A stretch of DNA of 64,000 bases from the NCBI GenBank assembly GCA_034409055.1, contig DAOUMU010000356.1, forward strand, positions 5,257 to 69,256. Direction: 5' to 3'. The notes under the pieces were generated by a model. It was not told where the DNA came from and made no database searches. It was given only the letters and a program-made list of their open reading frames with translations. The stretch is from DAOUMU01 sp034409055 (GTDB lineage Bacteria > Chloroflexota > Anaerolineae > 4572-78 > J111). Shown here piece by piece: positions 36,733 to 44,737 of this stretch; positions within the stretch are counted from its first letter, which is position 1, and each line of letters begins with the position of its first letter. The translations under genes and the position numbers were made by a program.

Positions 36733-38280
36733 CTACTCTTCTTGGATTAATAATGACTGGGTGCCACTCGGTAACTCAAAGTCGCTGCCCACAATCACTC
36801 GAAAATCCACATCACTCTTGAGATTGGGACTGGAGCGGATATTTTCTTCTTCGACGGCAAAGAGCGCAGCCAGCACCTGCAGGGTATAAACTTTACTGTC
36901 ATCGTAAACCACGATGACGGTATGGGGGTAGGTGGTGGTATCGGCCGGACCAAATTGGAGCACGTTGAACCCTTGTTGCTTCAAAAAGAGAGCCGTTTGC
37001 GAGGCCAAACCAGAAACGTTGGTCCCATTTTGCACAACCAATTTGGCCTTCTCTTGAGTCAGAAAAGCCTTGATCTCTTCCTGGCGTTGAGCATTTTGTT
37101 CGATTTCCTCCGCTCGAGCCTGGGCCTGGGCCGTCTGGACGGCTTCAATCTCGGCCTGGGAGGGTCCTTCGGCCGGTTCTGATTCGGCAAACATCTCATC
37201 GATCACCGCCCGAATTTTGTCACGGAGTGGAATCAACACCTGGGCTCCGGTTTCGGGCACGACATAATCGTAGGTCAGGGCGCTATCAATGACGGTCGAT
37301 TGAATATTGCCGGCCTCAATTTCATCGGCCAGTTGGGCCAGTTCCACAATATCGACCAGTTGCAAATCGGTTTCAACGGTACCGGCCATCGTATTCCACA
37401 ATTCCGGGATTTTTGGAATCATGTTAAGCTGTAGAGCCTTATCTTTAATGGCCATCAACACAGCTTGTTGGCGCTTGGCCCGAGAAAAATCTGAGCCGGG
37501 GGTGGCCCGGGTACGAGCATAGCGTAGAGCATTGTAACCATCCAGGGTATGTTGCCCGGCTTCAATGTAAAATGGGTCAAAGCCGTAGTTATTATCGGGG
37601 AAGGACGGATCGTCGATACTTTCCGGGACGTAAATATCAATCCCACCCAGCGTATCTACAATCTGGCGGAAGCCATCAAAGTCAACCTGGATGTAAAAAT
37701 GAACCGGTACACCCAGGTTGTATTGGACCGTTTTCATAGCCAGAGCCGGGCCACCGCCAGGATAACCATTCATTTCACCAAAATAGTAAGCTTTGTTGAC
37801 ACGATCCTCATCATAGCCCGGAATAGAAACCCACAGGTCACGGGGAATAGACAGCATACCGGCCGCCTTACCGTTGGGATCAACCGTAACCAGAATCATG
37901 GTGTCGGTTCGGGAATAGTCTTCGTCCGGTCGCTTGTCGATGCCCAATAGCAAAATGTTGACCCGTTCTTTGCGCTCATAATCAGGCAGGGGCACTCCGG
38001 TGATGCTGGTGGCCCCCGCTTCACCCCCACGGATCACGGGCAGGGTCAAAGAAATGTTCTCATCGCCGGTCAGGGGCAGGGCCGCCAGGGGTAAGGATAA
38101 ATCAACGTAAGGTACGCTGGGTAGCTTGGTACTGGCTACGGCATCTTTGACCGTAAAATAAAAAAGGTAGCCGATGTAAACGCCACCCAATAAAAAAATC
38201 ACCATGATGCCTGCTATCAATCCTTGGGCAAACAATGGTGGAATGGCCAGGCGTCGGCGCGATTTTGTTCGTGAAGCCAT
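36733..38280 (-). CDS. LytR-CpsA-Psr (LCP) family protein with LytR_C domain
   Basis: A 515-residue membrane-anchored protein. Residues 8-50 hold a basic tail and one membrane segment. The LCP domain spans about 105-290 with INILLLGIDKRPDEDYSRTD, GMLSIPRDLWVSIPGY and GYNALRYARTRATPGSDF. A helical spacer rich in Gln/Glu (370-415) links to a LytR_C domain (about 415-500; KLVVQNGTNVSGLASQTALF). LCP enzymes attach polymers such as teichoic acid or capsule to the cell wall. This organism's polymer is unknown. Confidence 0.92.
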   Translation of the reverse strand: MASRTKSRRRLAIPPLFAQGLIAGIMVIFLLGGVYIGYLFYFTVKDAVASTKLPSVPYVDLSLPLAALPLTGDENISLTLPVIRGGEAGATSITGVPLPDYERKERVNILLLGIDKRPDEDYSRTDTMILVTVDPNGKAAGMLSIPRDLWVSIPGYDEDRVNKAYYFGEMNGYPGGGPALAMKTVQYNLGVPVHFYIQVDFDGFRQIVDTLGGIDIYVPESIDDPSFPDNNYGFDPFYIEAGQHTLDGYNALRYARTRATPGSDFSRAKRQQAVLMAIKDKALQLNMIPKIPELWNTMAGTVETDLQLVDIVELAQLADEIEAGNIQSTVIDSALTYDYVVPETGAQVLIPLRDKIRAVIDEMFAESEPAEGPSQAEIEAVQTAQAQARAEEIEQNAQRQEEIKAFLTQEKAKLVVQNGTNVSGLASQTALFLKQQGFNVLQFGPADTTTYPHTVIVVYDDSKVYTLQVLAALFAVEEENIRSSPNLKSDVDFRVIVGSDFELPSGTQSLLIQEE

Positions 38281-38422
38281 AGTAAATTAATTATAACCGC
38301 TATCCCAACGACAAGCAAAAACGCTTAGGCCATTTAGCTTATAGCCATCTCGTCAGGCCAAACGCTATTGAGCACCACATAAAGTGAACAATAACCTGAA
38401 TTTAAAGCAGAACGATAATGGC

Positions 38423-38788
38423 TTACGACGACGCGTTACGAAGAAGGCGAAGACGTTCACTTTCTCGTTTACAACTAATACAGAGCGTTGTCTCTGGAAA
38501 AATTTCCAGTCGCTCTGGTTGGATCTCCTGACCACACTTTTCACAAATACCATAACCAAGTTCCTGGGCATGCCGGATAGCGTGGTCAATATCTTCTAGC
38601 TTTCGTTCCAAGGTAAAAATAAGGGCCTGTATCTTGTCTCGTTCCACAAGATCAGAAGCAGCATCGTCAACATCTTCTATTTCAACTTCATACCTGAGTG
38701 TTTCGCGTAAATGCCCCAATTCGGTCAGAGTATGCTCTCGCTCCTTTTCCAAAACAGACATTTGCGTCTTGGTTACTTTTTTGGCCAT
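38423..38788 (-). CDS. DksA/TraR family zinc-finger protein
   Basis: A 121-residue regulator with an N-terminal coiled-coil (res 10-75) containing DVDDAASD, which fits the DxxDxA tip motif of DksA. The C-terminal zinc finger is CEKCGQEI followed by CISCKRES. DksA/TraR proteins bind RNA polymerase in the secondary channel and adjust transcription. An AGGAG lies upstream of ATG 38788. A second ATG nine codons in is possible. Confidence 0.88.
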   Translation of the reverse strand: MAKKVTKTQMSVLEKEREHTLTELGHLRETLRYEVEIEDVDDAASDLVERDKIQALIFTLERKLEDIDHAIRHAQELGYGICEKCGQEIQPERLEIFPETTLCISCKRESERLRLLRNASS

Positions 38789-39199
38789 GGCTCTTTTGTT
38801 CTCCTGGATGATATATCATTGAATTAGTACTCGGTGTGAAACGTAGGCCAGGATATCTATGCCTTGTCGACACATTGTGCCAAGCGTGTATCAGCTACGG
38901 AGTATGACACCGAAAACTAACTAAAATTAAGGCGCCCAAAACGAATGAAGCACCCTCCCCCTGAAAACGTATGGCTCGATATCGCCTTTGATACCTGCAT
39001 TGACCTCATTCCTCCTTCCCCAAAAACATGTTGTTAAATTTGCGCCGATTTATATCACAAATGGTATTAGACAGTTTTTACGATAACAACATAATCTTAC
39101 GTGCGAAATTGGCGATATAATACATAACTCTAATTTTTTGTCAATTTGATTTTGTAAAATATCAAACTTTTTAAGTTTTGTGTCCTGAGTACCCGCCTA

Positions 39200-39235
39200 A
39201 AAAGGGCTGGCCCACCGGCTGTCCCTTTTCTTTTT
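39200..39235 (+). terminator. Plus-strand hairpin terminator
   Basis: AAAAGGG (39200-39206) pairs with CCCTTTT (39223-39229) around an inner GC-rich loop; CTTTTT follows. There is no plus-strand gene upstream, which suggests an unannotated transcript. Confidence 0.6.
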
Positions 39236-39283
39236 GGTAACACTAGACCCGCCCCAATAGGTATGACCACCATCCCAAGAAAC

Positions 39284-39314
39284 AAAAGCCAGCCTTAACC
39301 GGGCTGGCTTTTTT
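39284..39314 (+). terminator. Strong intrinsic terminator
   Basis: AAGCCAGCC (39286-39294) and GGCTGGCTT (39302-39310) form a 9-bp stem, followed by six T residues in total. It lies 83 bases before the small membrane protein gene at 39398. Confidence 0.8.
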
Positions 39315-39397
39315 GTTTTAAGTAACACTTGTCACTACTCATTTTAACTTTCCTATGTTATACTGGAAAAAACACTACTCAATGGGGAGAGGGGATT

Positions 39398-39895
39398 ATG
39401 CAACAGAGAACCGGTTTTTGGAATACTACCATAGGCAAAATCATCACTATAGGTTGTCTCATCCTGGTTGGGTATCTGTTTCTCTGTACCATTTTTACTA
39501 TTATCGCCGCCATTGTCGGCGAACTCCAACGAGAGCCTGAACCGACAACGGTATCGTTGGCAATGGAGACTCCCACCCCTACCCCTACTACGCCCACACT
39601 AAAGCCAACCTCCCCCCCAACATCCCAGCCACCGACTGGGACACCCACGCCAGCAGCAATGCCAGAACCGACTATAACACCCACACCACTGGCTGACACG
39701 CCCACACCTACAGACACCCTAACACCAATACCAACCAACACACCGGAACCAAAAGCAGAACAGTCAGTAAATGAATTTAGTATAATTACACCTTTAGATA
39801 GGCTACAAGAGGCCGGGGGATGGAATAGCTACGCTATGCCGCTTAGGTACATTGAGGCCGCCAAGATTGCCAATGAAGGGGTGATTTTAGAGTAA
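39398..39895 (+). CDS. Small membrane-anchored protein with Thr/Pro linker, unknown function
   Basis: A 165-residue protein; the start at 39398 is chosen for GGGGAGAGGGG upstream and because the preceding codons are not protein-like. One membrane segment (IITIGCLILVGYLFLCTIFTI) is followed by a Pro/Thr linker of about 70 residues and a short C-terminal part (SIITPLDRLQEAGGWNSYAM) that I do not recognise. The C-terminus is probably outside the cell. It is an orphan in an accessory patch. Confidence 0.6.
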   Translation: MQQRTGFWNTTIGKIITIGCLILVGYLFLCTIFTIIAAIVGELQREPEPTTVSLAMETPTPTPTTPTLKPTSPPTSQPPTGTPTPAAMPEPTITPTPLADTPTPTDTLTPIPTNTPEPKAEQSVNEFSIITPLDRLQEAGGWNSYAMPLRYIEAAKIANEGVILE

Positions 39896-39912
39896 GCGAC
39901 AAGGCCGCGCCG

Positions 39913-40147
39913 GTGACACTTCAGGCAATATAATATTAATAGGGCCTTATGCTAGTTAGCAGTCAAACCGCTAAAAATGGGATCTCAATACGGCAATGTT
40001 CAATTTTGCCCTGAATTTTGACCACAGTTAGCCGTAAACTTGCCTGAAGATGTAAATTCCAGGCTTCTGGAGGCCGAATTTCGCCAGTTATGTTAGGTCT
40101 TTGTGGAACTAGCATAAGGCCCTAATAAATAAAAGCTGAAGTGTCAC
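39913..40147. mobile_element. TA-flanked palindromic element inserted in a hairpin
   Basis: The inner repeats TAGGGCCTTATGCTAGTT (39940-39957) and its complement (40107-40124) start and end with TA, as in IS630/mariner-type MITEs. Outside them lie GTGACACTTCAG (39913-39924) and CTGAAGTGTCAC (40136-40147), which would form a 12-bp stem once the inner element is removed. The core is non-coding. It sits between the small membrane protein genes. Confidence 0.65.
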
Positions 40148-40159
40148 CCGTTATAAGTT

Positions 40160-40405
40160 CTATGGTATAGGTTTGTCCAGCTTTTCACCCGCGCCGGTGT
40201 CCAGCGAATCGGCTTGATTGTCCAGGTTTGAGCCTGGAAATTTATCTTTGGTTTGTTGGCTTGGGGCAAATATATCCGATAGTTTGCCAAAAGCCTTGCC
40301 CAACGTTTTAACGGCTAACGTTGAAATATCTGCCCTTCTTTGAGTAAGAGCAATAACTGTGATACAAAACGCCAGAAAACAGAGGGTAATAAAGAAATCT
40401 TGCAT
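40160..40405 (-). CDS. Small membrane protein, unknown function
   Basis: An 81-residue protein with a good GGAGG 8 nt before its ATG. Residues 3-22 are one hydrophobic helix (FFITLCFLAFCITVIALTQ); the rest is polar and contains FGKLSDIFAPSQQTKDKF. No family recognised. It lies between the TA-flanked element and a region with two plus-strand terminators. Confidence 0.55.
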   Translation of the reverse strand: MQDFFITLCFLAFCITVIALTQRRADISTLAVKTLGKAFGKLSDIFAPSQQTKDKFPGSNLDNQADSLDTGAGEKLDKPIP

Positions 40406-40720
40406 GGTAATGCCTCCATTAGGATTTTTGGGGACATTACCCTTGTGCTATAATATCAAAAGATAAGGGTAAAGCCCCTTCTATTTTTTCACAAAGAGCG
40501 TCATTCACTTTGCCGAGTTATGACGCTCTTTTTTTTACCTAATTAAATATTACAATCTTTCAAGTTGCGATACAAAAGGCTAAGAAACAAAGGGTAAAGT
40601 TAGGTTTTTTGGGAATATTATCCTCCATAACGTTTACTATGTCTTACTATTTGTTATAACACAGAATGTGTAAAAATCGCCCAGAGATTCGTTAGGATTT
40701 GGTTAGGATTTGGTTAGAAT
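40406..40720. other. Intergenic region with promoter-like site, terminators and tandem repeats
   Basis: TTGGGG (40428-40433) and TATAAT (40450-40455) with a 16-bp spacer could start a plus-strand transcript near 40462. It would end at the terminator at 40494-40536, giving a transcript of about 75 nt. A smaller hairpin AAGGG-TAAAG-CCCCTT lies inside. The right end holds tandem 11-bp repeats leading into the integrase frame. Confidence 0.35.
40494..40536 (+). terminator. Strong intrinsic terminator of a possible small RNA
   Basis: AAGAGCGTCAT (40494-40504) and ATGACGCTCTT (40520-40530) form an 11-bp stem, followed by T residues to 40536. No plus-strand gene precedes it. Confidence 0.8.
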
Positions 40721-40734
40721 TTGGTTAGATTTTT
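40691..40734 (+). repeat. Four tandem 11-bp GTTAGGATTTG units
   Basis: Units at 40691-40701, 40702-40712, 40713-40723 and 40724-40734 differ in one to three bases. They run into the truncated integrase frame and may be directly repeated binding sites near an old attachment site, or a simple tandem expansion. Confidence 0.8.
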
Positions 40735-41362
40735 AATCAAACCGGCTAACGTTACCGACCAGATGATGCCCTTGCAAACTGCTGGCCGTAGCCTGTCATC
40801 GGGTGAATTGTTCGCCCTGATGAACGCTTGTGACAATACGCCATTAGGTGTTAGGGACGCCGCCATTATCGCTATTCTGTACACCTGTGGTCTACGCCGG
40901 GGGGAGTTAGTCAATCTGGATATTGAGGATTACAACCCTGAGACGGGCGAATTAAAAATACTCAAGGCCAAAGGAAACAAACAACGGACTGCCTACGTAA
41001 CCAATGGAGCTAAGGCAGCCTTAGAGGATTGGCTCTCAATTCGTGATACTGGGGATGGCCCGCTATTCCTTCAGATTAGAAAAGGTGGTCACATTAAGCC
41101 TGGCAGACTGACCACACAAGCGGTTTACCACCTTTTGCAGAAAAGAGCTAAAATTGCTGGTATTTCTCGCGTCTCCCCCCACGACTTTCGCCACACGTTC
41201 ATAGGTGATCTACTCGACGCTGGGGCAGATATAGCCACCGTTCAACAAATGGCCGGGTATGCTGATGTCTCGACCACTGCCCGTTATGACCGCAGAGGAG
41301 AAGAGGCAAAGCGCAAAGCAGCAGAGAAATTACATATACCCTACTTCAAACGGACTATGTAA
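40721..41362 (+). pseudogene. Truncated tyrosine recombinase (XerC/D-type integrase), catalytic domain only
   Basis: The frame gives 213 codons with only the catalytic domain: GRSLSSGELFALMNACDNTP, ILYTCGLRRGEL (first catalytic Arg), SPHDFRHTF (HxxR) and TARYDRRGEE (catalytic Tyr). The later His/Trp position is Tyr in AGYADVSTTARY. The N-terminal core-binding domain is missing. The first in-frame ATG is at 40763; upstream the frame begins at a TTG within the tandem repeats. A G7-loop-C6-T6 terminator follows the stop. It is probably a relic of a mobile element, but a working minimal recombinase cannot be excluded. Confidence 0.75.
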
Positions 41363-41367
41363 GAACT

Positions 41368-41396
41368 GGGGGGGAGCGCAGTTTCCCCCCTTTTTT
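41368..41396 (+). terminator. Terminator after the integrase
   Basis: Seven G (41368-41374) and six C (41385-41390) flank the loop AGCGCAGTTT; six T residues follow. Confidence 0.75.
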
Positions 41397-41449
41397 ATGG
41401 TATAATAGCCACAATAAAAAACGCCTCACCGATGGACCAATATCGCGAG

Positions 41450-41491
41450 GCCGGTCAACCTAGCGGCGATAGGCACCCTCACCGGCTTTTT
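41450..41491 (+). terminator. Hairpin upstream of ruvB, possible terminator of a short RNA
   Basis: GCCGGT (41450-41455) pairs with ACCGGC (41481-41486), and CCTA with TAGG inside; TTTTT follows. A TATAAT at 41401-41406 could start an RNA of about 80 nt ending here. Whether such an RNA exists is unknown. Confidence 0.45.
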
Positions 41492-41518
41492 GGGTAGGCG
41501 CTTATTGGGTGGTATAAT
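41490..41518 (+). promoter_or_regulatory. Probable promoter giving a leaderless ruvB mRNA
   Basis: TTGGGT (41490-41495), a 17-bp spacer and a perfect TATAAT (41513-41518) lie so close to the ruvB ATG (41526) that transcription should start at or beside the A of the ATG. No Shine-Dalgarno is present, which agrees with leaderless translation. Confidence 0.55.
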
Positions 41519-41525
41519 CGATATT

Positions 41526-42548
41526 ATGAACAAACGAACCGTTTCACCTGGCTTACAATCTTCGGAAAAACAGTTGGATACCAGTTTACGACCCACGGAT
41601 TGGGCCGGCTATATTGGCCAGCCCGTGGTTAAGGAAAACATTCAAATCTTGATTGAGGCGGCTCAACAGCGAGGGGAGGCTCTGGATCACGTCTTACTTT
41701 ACGGTCCACCCGGCTTGGGTAAAACGACCCTGGCTAACATTATCGCCCATCAAATGGGAGTTAACATCAAAATCACTTCTGGTCCGGCCATTGAGCGAGC
41801 CGGCGATTTGGCCGCTATTTTGACCAATCTGCGTAAAGGTGACCTGCTTTTTATTGATGAGATTCATCGTCTGGGGCGGGCCGTGGAAGAAGTGCTCTAT
41901 CCGGCCATGGAAGATTACGCCCTGGATATTGTCATCGGCAAAGGGCCCAGCGCGCGCAACATCCGCCTCAAATTACCCCGCTTCACCACCCTGGGCGCCA
42001 CCACCCGCCTGGACCTGTTGGCTTCGCCCCTGCGTGATCGTTTTGGAGCCATCTTTCGCCTTGAATTTTATACGCCGGAAGAGTTACAGCAGATTGTCGC
42101 CCGTTCGGCCGCAATCTTGAACGTGCCCATTGAACCGGATGGCGCTCTGGAAATCGCCAAACGCTCGCGGGGCACAGCTCGCATTGCTAACCGCTTGCTC
42201 AAGCGAGCCCGTGACTTTGCCCAGGTCCGGGCCGATGGGGTCATTACCAAAACCGTGGCCCACGAGGCGCTTTCACTCATGAACGTTGATTCGCTGGGGC
42301 TGGACGATCTGGACAGGAAGGTGCTGCACTCGATTATTGAAAAGTTTAGGGGGGGACCGGTGGGACTGGAAACCATCGCCGCCAGCATTAGCGAAGAAAG
42401 TAGTACCATCATGGATGTGGTCGAGCCTTACCTGCTTCAACTAGGTTTTTTAGACCGTACCCCCCGAGGTCGGGTGGCCACCGCTCACGCCTACGAACAC
42501 CTGGGTTTAGTGCCGCCGGAGAAAGGGGAGCAGCCGTCCTTATTTTAA
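41526..42548 (+). CDS. ruvB: Holliday junction branch migration helicase subunit RuvB
   Basis: A 340-residue RuvB of normal length. Walker A GPPGLGKTT, Walker B LLFIDEIHRLG, the sensor region TTLGATTRLDLL and the arginine-finger region SPLRDRFGAIFRLEFY are present. The C-terminal winged helix follows (IEKFRGGPVGLETIAASI). RuvB drives branch migration with RuvA during recombination repair; ruvA and ruvC are not here. The start at 41526 matches the family N-terminus and lies beside a perfect -10 box. Confidence 0.97.
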   Translation: MNKRTVSPGLQSSEKQLDTSLRPTDWAGYIGQPVVKENIQILIEAAQQRGEALDHVLLYGPPGLGKTTLANIIAHQMGVNIKITSGPAIERAGDLAAILTNLRKGDLLFIDEIHRLGRAVEEVLYPAMEDYALDIVIGKGPSARNIRLKLPRFTTLGATTRLDLLASPLRDRFGAIFRLEFYTPEELQQIVARSAAILNVPIEPDGALEIAKRSRGTARIANRLLKRARDFAQVRADGVITKTVAHEALSLMNVDSLGLDDLDRKVLHSIIEKFRGGPVGLETIAASISEESSTIMDVVEPYLLQLGFLDRTPRGRVATAHAYEHLGLVPPEKGEQPSLF

Positions 42549-42586
42549 GATGTTGATGTATCCTCTTCAAATTTGTTGGTGACGTA

Positions 42587-42651
42587 GGGGCGAGGCAAGT
42601 CGGAGCGTGACTTGTTTACTTCGATCACTACCAATCCGACTTGCCTCGCCC
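42587..42651. repeat. Perfect 17-bp inverted repeat after ruvB
   Basis: GGGCGAGGCAAGTCGGA (42588-42604) and its exact complement (42635-42651) flank a 30-base loop. It lies between ruvB and the lipoprotein gene and may act as terminator or be a dispersed palindrome. There is no T-run. Confidence 0.75.
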
Positions 42652-42687
42652 TTACTTACGTGTTGACCATTTTTTGAAGGAATTCCT

Positions 42688-43185
42688 ATGGGTAAAAAGT
42701 CAATCAACCCCATACTGTTTGTTCTTGGCCTAGCCTTATTGGCCATGGGCTGCCAAATCTCTGAACAATTGATAAGCTTTAGTTTGACAGAACCGCCTGT
42801 GACAGACAGACCCCACTCCACCTTCGTGCCGCCTCGTGAAAGGATTCAGGTGGACCTGGAACAAATACTCCAGGTAGAAAGCTATCATACGAGTAAAGAT
42901 CAGCTAGGGACGCTTGAGATTTTTGTAAACGGCCAGCCTATCAGGTCAGAAAAAACAAGCGGATCGAAAGGTACCTTTCCCCACAATCTGGCCAGCGTGG
43001 CCGTTTTAATCGAGGGTCAACCGGTTATCACCAATGCCATCCAATCCCAACAGCCAATCCCAGCCTGGACTGTTTCCATCCAATGGGTTGGACACGTACC
43101 GGGCACCTATGATTTGAGCATGGTGGTCACCGATCAGGCCGGTCACCCAGGTGAACCGATTGTCCAGCGGATTGAGGTAAAATAG
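42688..43185 (+). CDS. Small lipoprotein, unknown function
   Basis: A 165-residue protein with a lipoprotein signal ending LLAMGCQ. The mature part has predicted strands and a conserved-looking end (GHVPGTYDLSMVVTDQAGHP) that suggests an Ig-like fold. No family recognised. Its TAG stop abuts the GTG start of queA, and GAGGT near its end probably serves as ribosome-binding site of queA, so the two are cotranscribed. Confidence 0.7.
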   Translation: MGKKSINPILFVLGLALLAMGCQISEQLISFSLTEPPVTDRPHSTFVPPRERIQVDLEQILQVESYHTSKDQLGTLEIFVNGQPIRSEKTSGSKGTFPHNLASVAVLIEGQPVITNAIQSQQPIPAWTVSIQWVGHVPGTYDLSMVVTDQAGHPGEPIVQRIEVK

Positions 43186-44355
43186 GTGCACATTGATCAA
43201 TTCGATTACGACCTCCCCCCGGAGATGATTGCTCAAACCCCCATCGAACCCCGTCACGCCTCCCGGCTCATGCTCCTCAATCGGCGCACGGGGGAGATTA
43301 GCCACCACACTTTTGCCGATCTGGTCGATCTGCTCCGGCCGGGCGACATCCTGGTGGCCAACGACAGCCGGGTTATTCCGGCCCGTCTCCTGGGCCACAA
43401 GCAGAGTGGGGGCAAGGTCGAGATCCTCCTCCTCAAGCGGCTGGATGGCCGGCAGTGGGAAGCCCTGGTCGGCGGCAAACGTCTGCGTCCCGGCATTGTC
43501 GTGGAGATCGAAGCAAGAAAAACGGGCCACGGAGCACCCGTACAAACCCAGGTAGAGGAATTCCCCCCTGCCCCCCTGCCCCCCTGTGCCCCCGCCCGTA
43601 CTCATCAGAGTGCTGCCCTCTCCCTGACCATCAAAGAAGACCTTGGCCAGGCACGGCGGCTGATAGAATTTAACCAGCCGGTCGACGCCTTCTTAGACGA
43701 GGTGGGCCATACTCCCCTGCCGCCCTACATCCACACCCCCCTGGCTGATGCTGAACGTTACCAAACCATCTTCAGCCGGATCGACGGCTCGGCGGCAGCG
43801 CCCACAGCCGGCCTGCACTTTACCCCCGACATCCTGCTGGCCCTGCGGGACAAAGGGGTGGCCCTGGATTACGTCACCCTGCATATTGGCCTGGATACCT
43901 TCAAACCGGTCACGGTCGAGCAGGTGGAAACCCACCCCATTCACCGGGAGTACGTTCGCCTCACGGCCAACACCGCCCGCCGCATCAACCAGGCCAAACT
44001 GGCCGGAGGGCGCCTGGTGGCCGTGGGCACAACCGCCGTCCGTACCCTGGAAACGGCCGCCCTCCGCAGCACGGGTTGGATGGGCTCGCTTAAAGAGGCC
44101 AGCATGCTTGCTCCCAATATTTGCCCCTGGAAACCCGTGGTCGCCATCGAAGAGGAAACCGATTTATTCATCTATCCGGGCTTTACCTTCCGGGCCGTGG
44201 ATGTCATGCTGACCAACTTCCATCTGCCCAAATCCACCCTGCTCATGCTGGTCAGCGCCTTTGCCGGCAGGGATCTCATCCGGCGCGCGTACGAGGTGGC
44301 GATTGCCGAAAAGTACCGCTTTTATTCGTTTGGGGATGCGATGTTGATTTTGTGA
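43186..44355 (+). CDS. queA: tRNA preQ1(34) S-adenosylmethionine ribosyltransferase-isomerase QueA
   Basis: A 389-residue QueA, which adds the ribosyl part of S-adenosylmethionine to preQ1 in tRNA to make epoxyqueuosine. Motifs: FDYDLPPEMIAQTPIEPR, LLGHKQSGGKVEILLLKRL, DGSAAAPTAGLHFTPDIL, VTLHIGLDTFKPV, TNFHLPKSTLLMLVSAFAG. Translation starts at GTG 43186 right after the upstream TAG. The protein is about 40 residues longer than usual: after VEIEARKTG an extra Pro-rich stretch (EEFPPAPLPPCAPARTHQSA) is encoded by tandem CCCCCCTG-type units. The insertion keeps the frame and probably forms a surface loop. Confidence 0.95.
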   Translation: MHIDQFDYDLPPEMIAQTPIEPRHASRLMLLNRRTGEISHHTFADLVDLLRPGDILVANDSRVIPARLLGHKQSGGKVEILLLKRLDGRQWEALVGGKRLRPGIVVEIEARKTGHGAPVQTQVEEFPPAPLPPCAPARTHQSAALSLTIKEDLGQARRLIEFNQPVDAFLDEVGHTPLPPYIHTPLADAERYQTIFSRIDGSAAAPTAGLHFTPDILLALRDKGVALDYVTLHIGLDTFKPVTVEQVETHPIHREYVRLTANTARRINQAKLAGGRLVAVGTTAVRTLETAALRSTGWMGSLKEASMLAPNICPWKPVVAIEEETDLFIYPGFTFRAVDVMLTNFHLPKSTLLMLVSAFAGRDLIRRAYEVAIAEKYRFYSFGDAMLIL

Positions 44356-44737
44356 GATGAGCTACTCCTATCGTTTATTTCTCCATCCGTGGTTCTCTTT
44401 TTGCTAATGATCTATTGATGCACTTAATACCCATTTGGGAACGAGAGAAACGCCCTCATCGGTTTGATGGGGGTGTTTCTTTTTCCTTAGTTCTCAACTT
44501 CGGGTTTGGGAACGAATTGGCCGGGGAAACGCTGCATAGGCTGGTAACGTTACGGTAACATTGCTATGCTAAAGTTTCTAATAAACTCCCCCCCAATTCT
44601 GGTGTAACTATTCTTGTTGCAAAACCTTGTAGACGCATCCCCATACGTCTACGGCGGGCATAAGGATGCCCTGGCTACGTTTTGCCATAGAAACTAACCA
44701 GGCCCTTTATAAACTCGATGTACAAAAGGAGGATTTT
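44356..44737. other. Intergenic region with terminator and GTAGACGCATCC-type repeat
   Basis: After the queA terminator (44447-44484) this 382-base gap contains a GTAGACGCATCCCCATACGTCTAC palindrome-like stretch at about 44629-44653, related to the units at 51390-51495. The ribosome-binding sequence AAAGGAGG precedes the next gene at 44738. Confidence 0.4.
44447..44484 (+). terminator. Intrinsic terminator of queA
   Basis: GAAACGCCCTCATC (44447-44460) and GATGGGGGTGTTTC (44466-44479) form a 14-bp stem in RNA with G-U pairs, followed by five T residues. Confidence 0.8.

Larger units (their letters stand above)
38789..39397. other. Intergenic region with two tandem terminators, possible small RNA
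   Basis: This 609-base gap has no convincing gene. A TATAAT at 39116-39121 on the plus strand could start a short transcript that ends at the hairpins at 39200-39235 or 39284-39314. The left part probably holds the promoter of the dksA-like gene on the minus strand. Confidence 0.35.

Noticed and set aside
38789..39397. A tRNA, 6S or SRP RNA gene in the long gap
   Set aside because: I could not find a cloverleaf or a conserved core of these RNAs; only terminators are supported.
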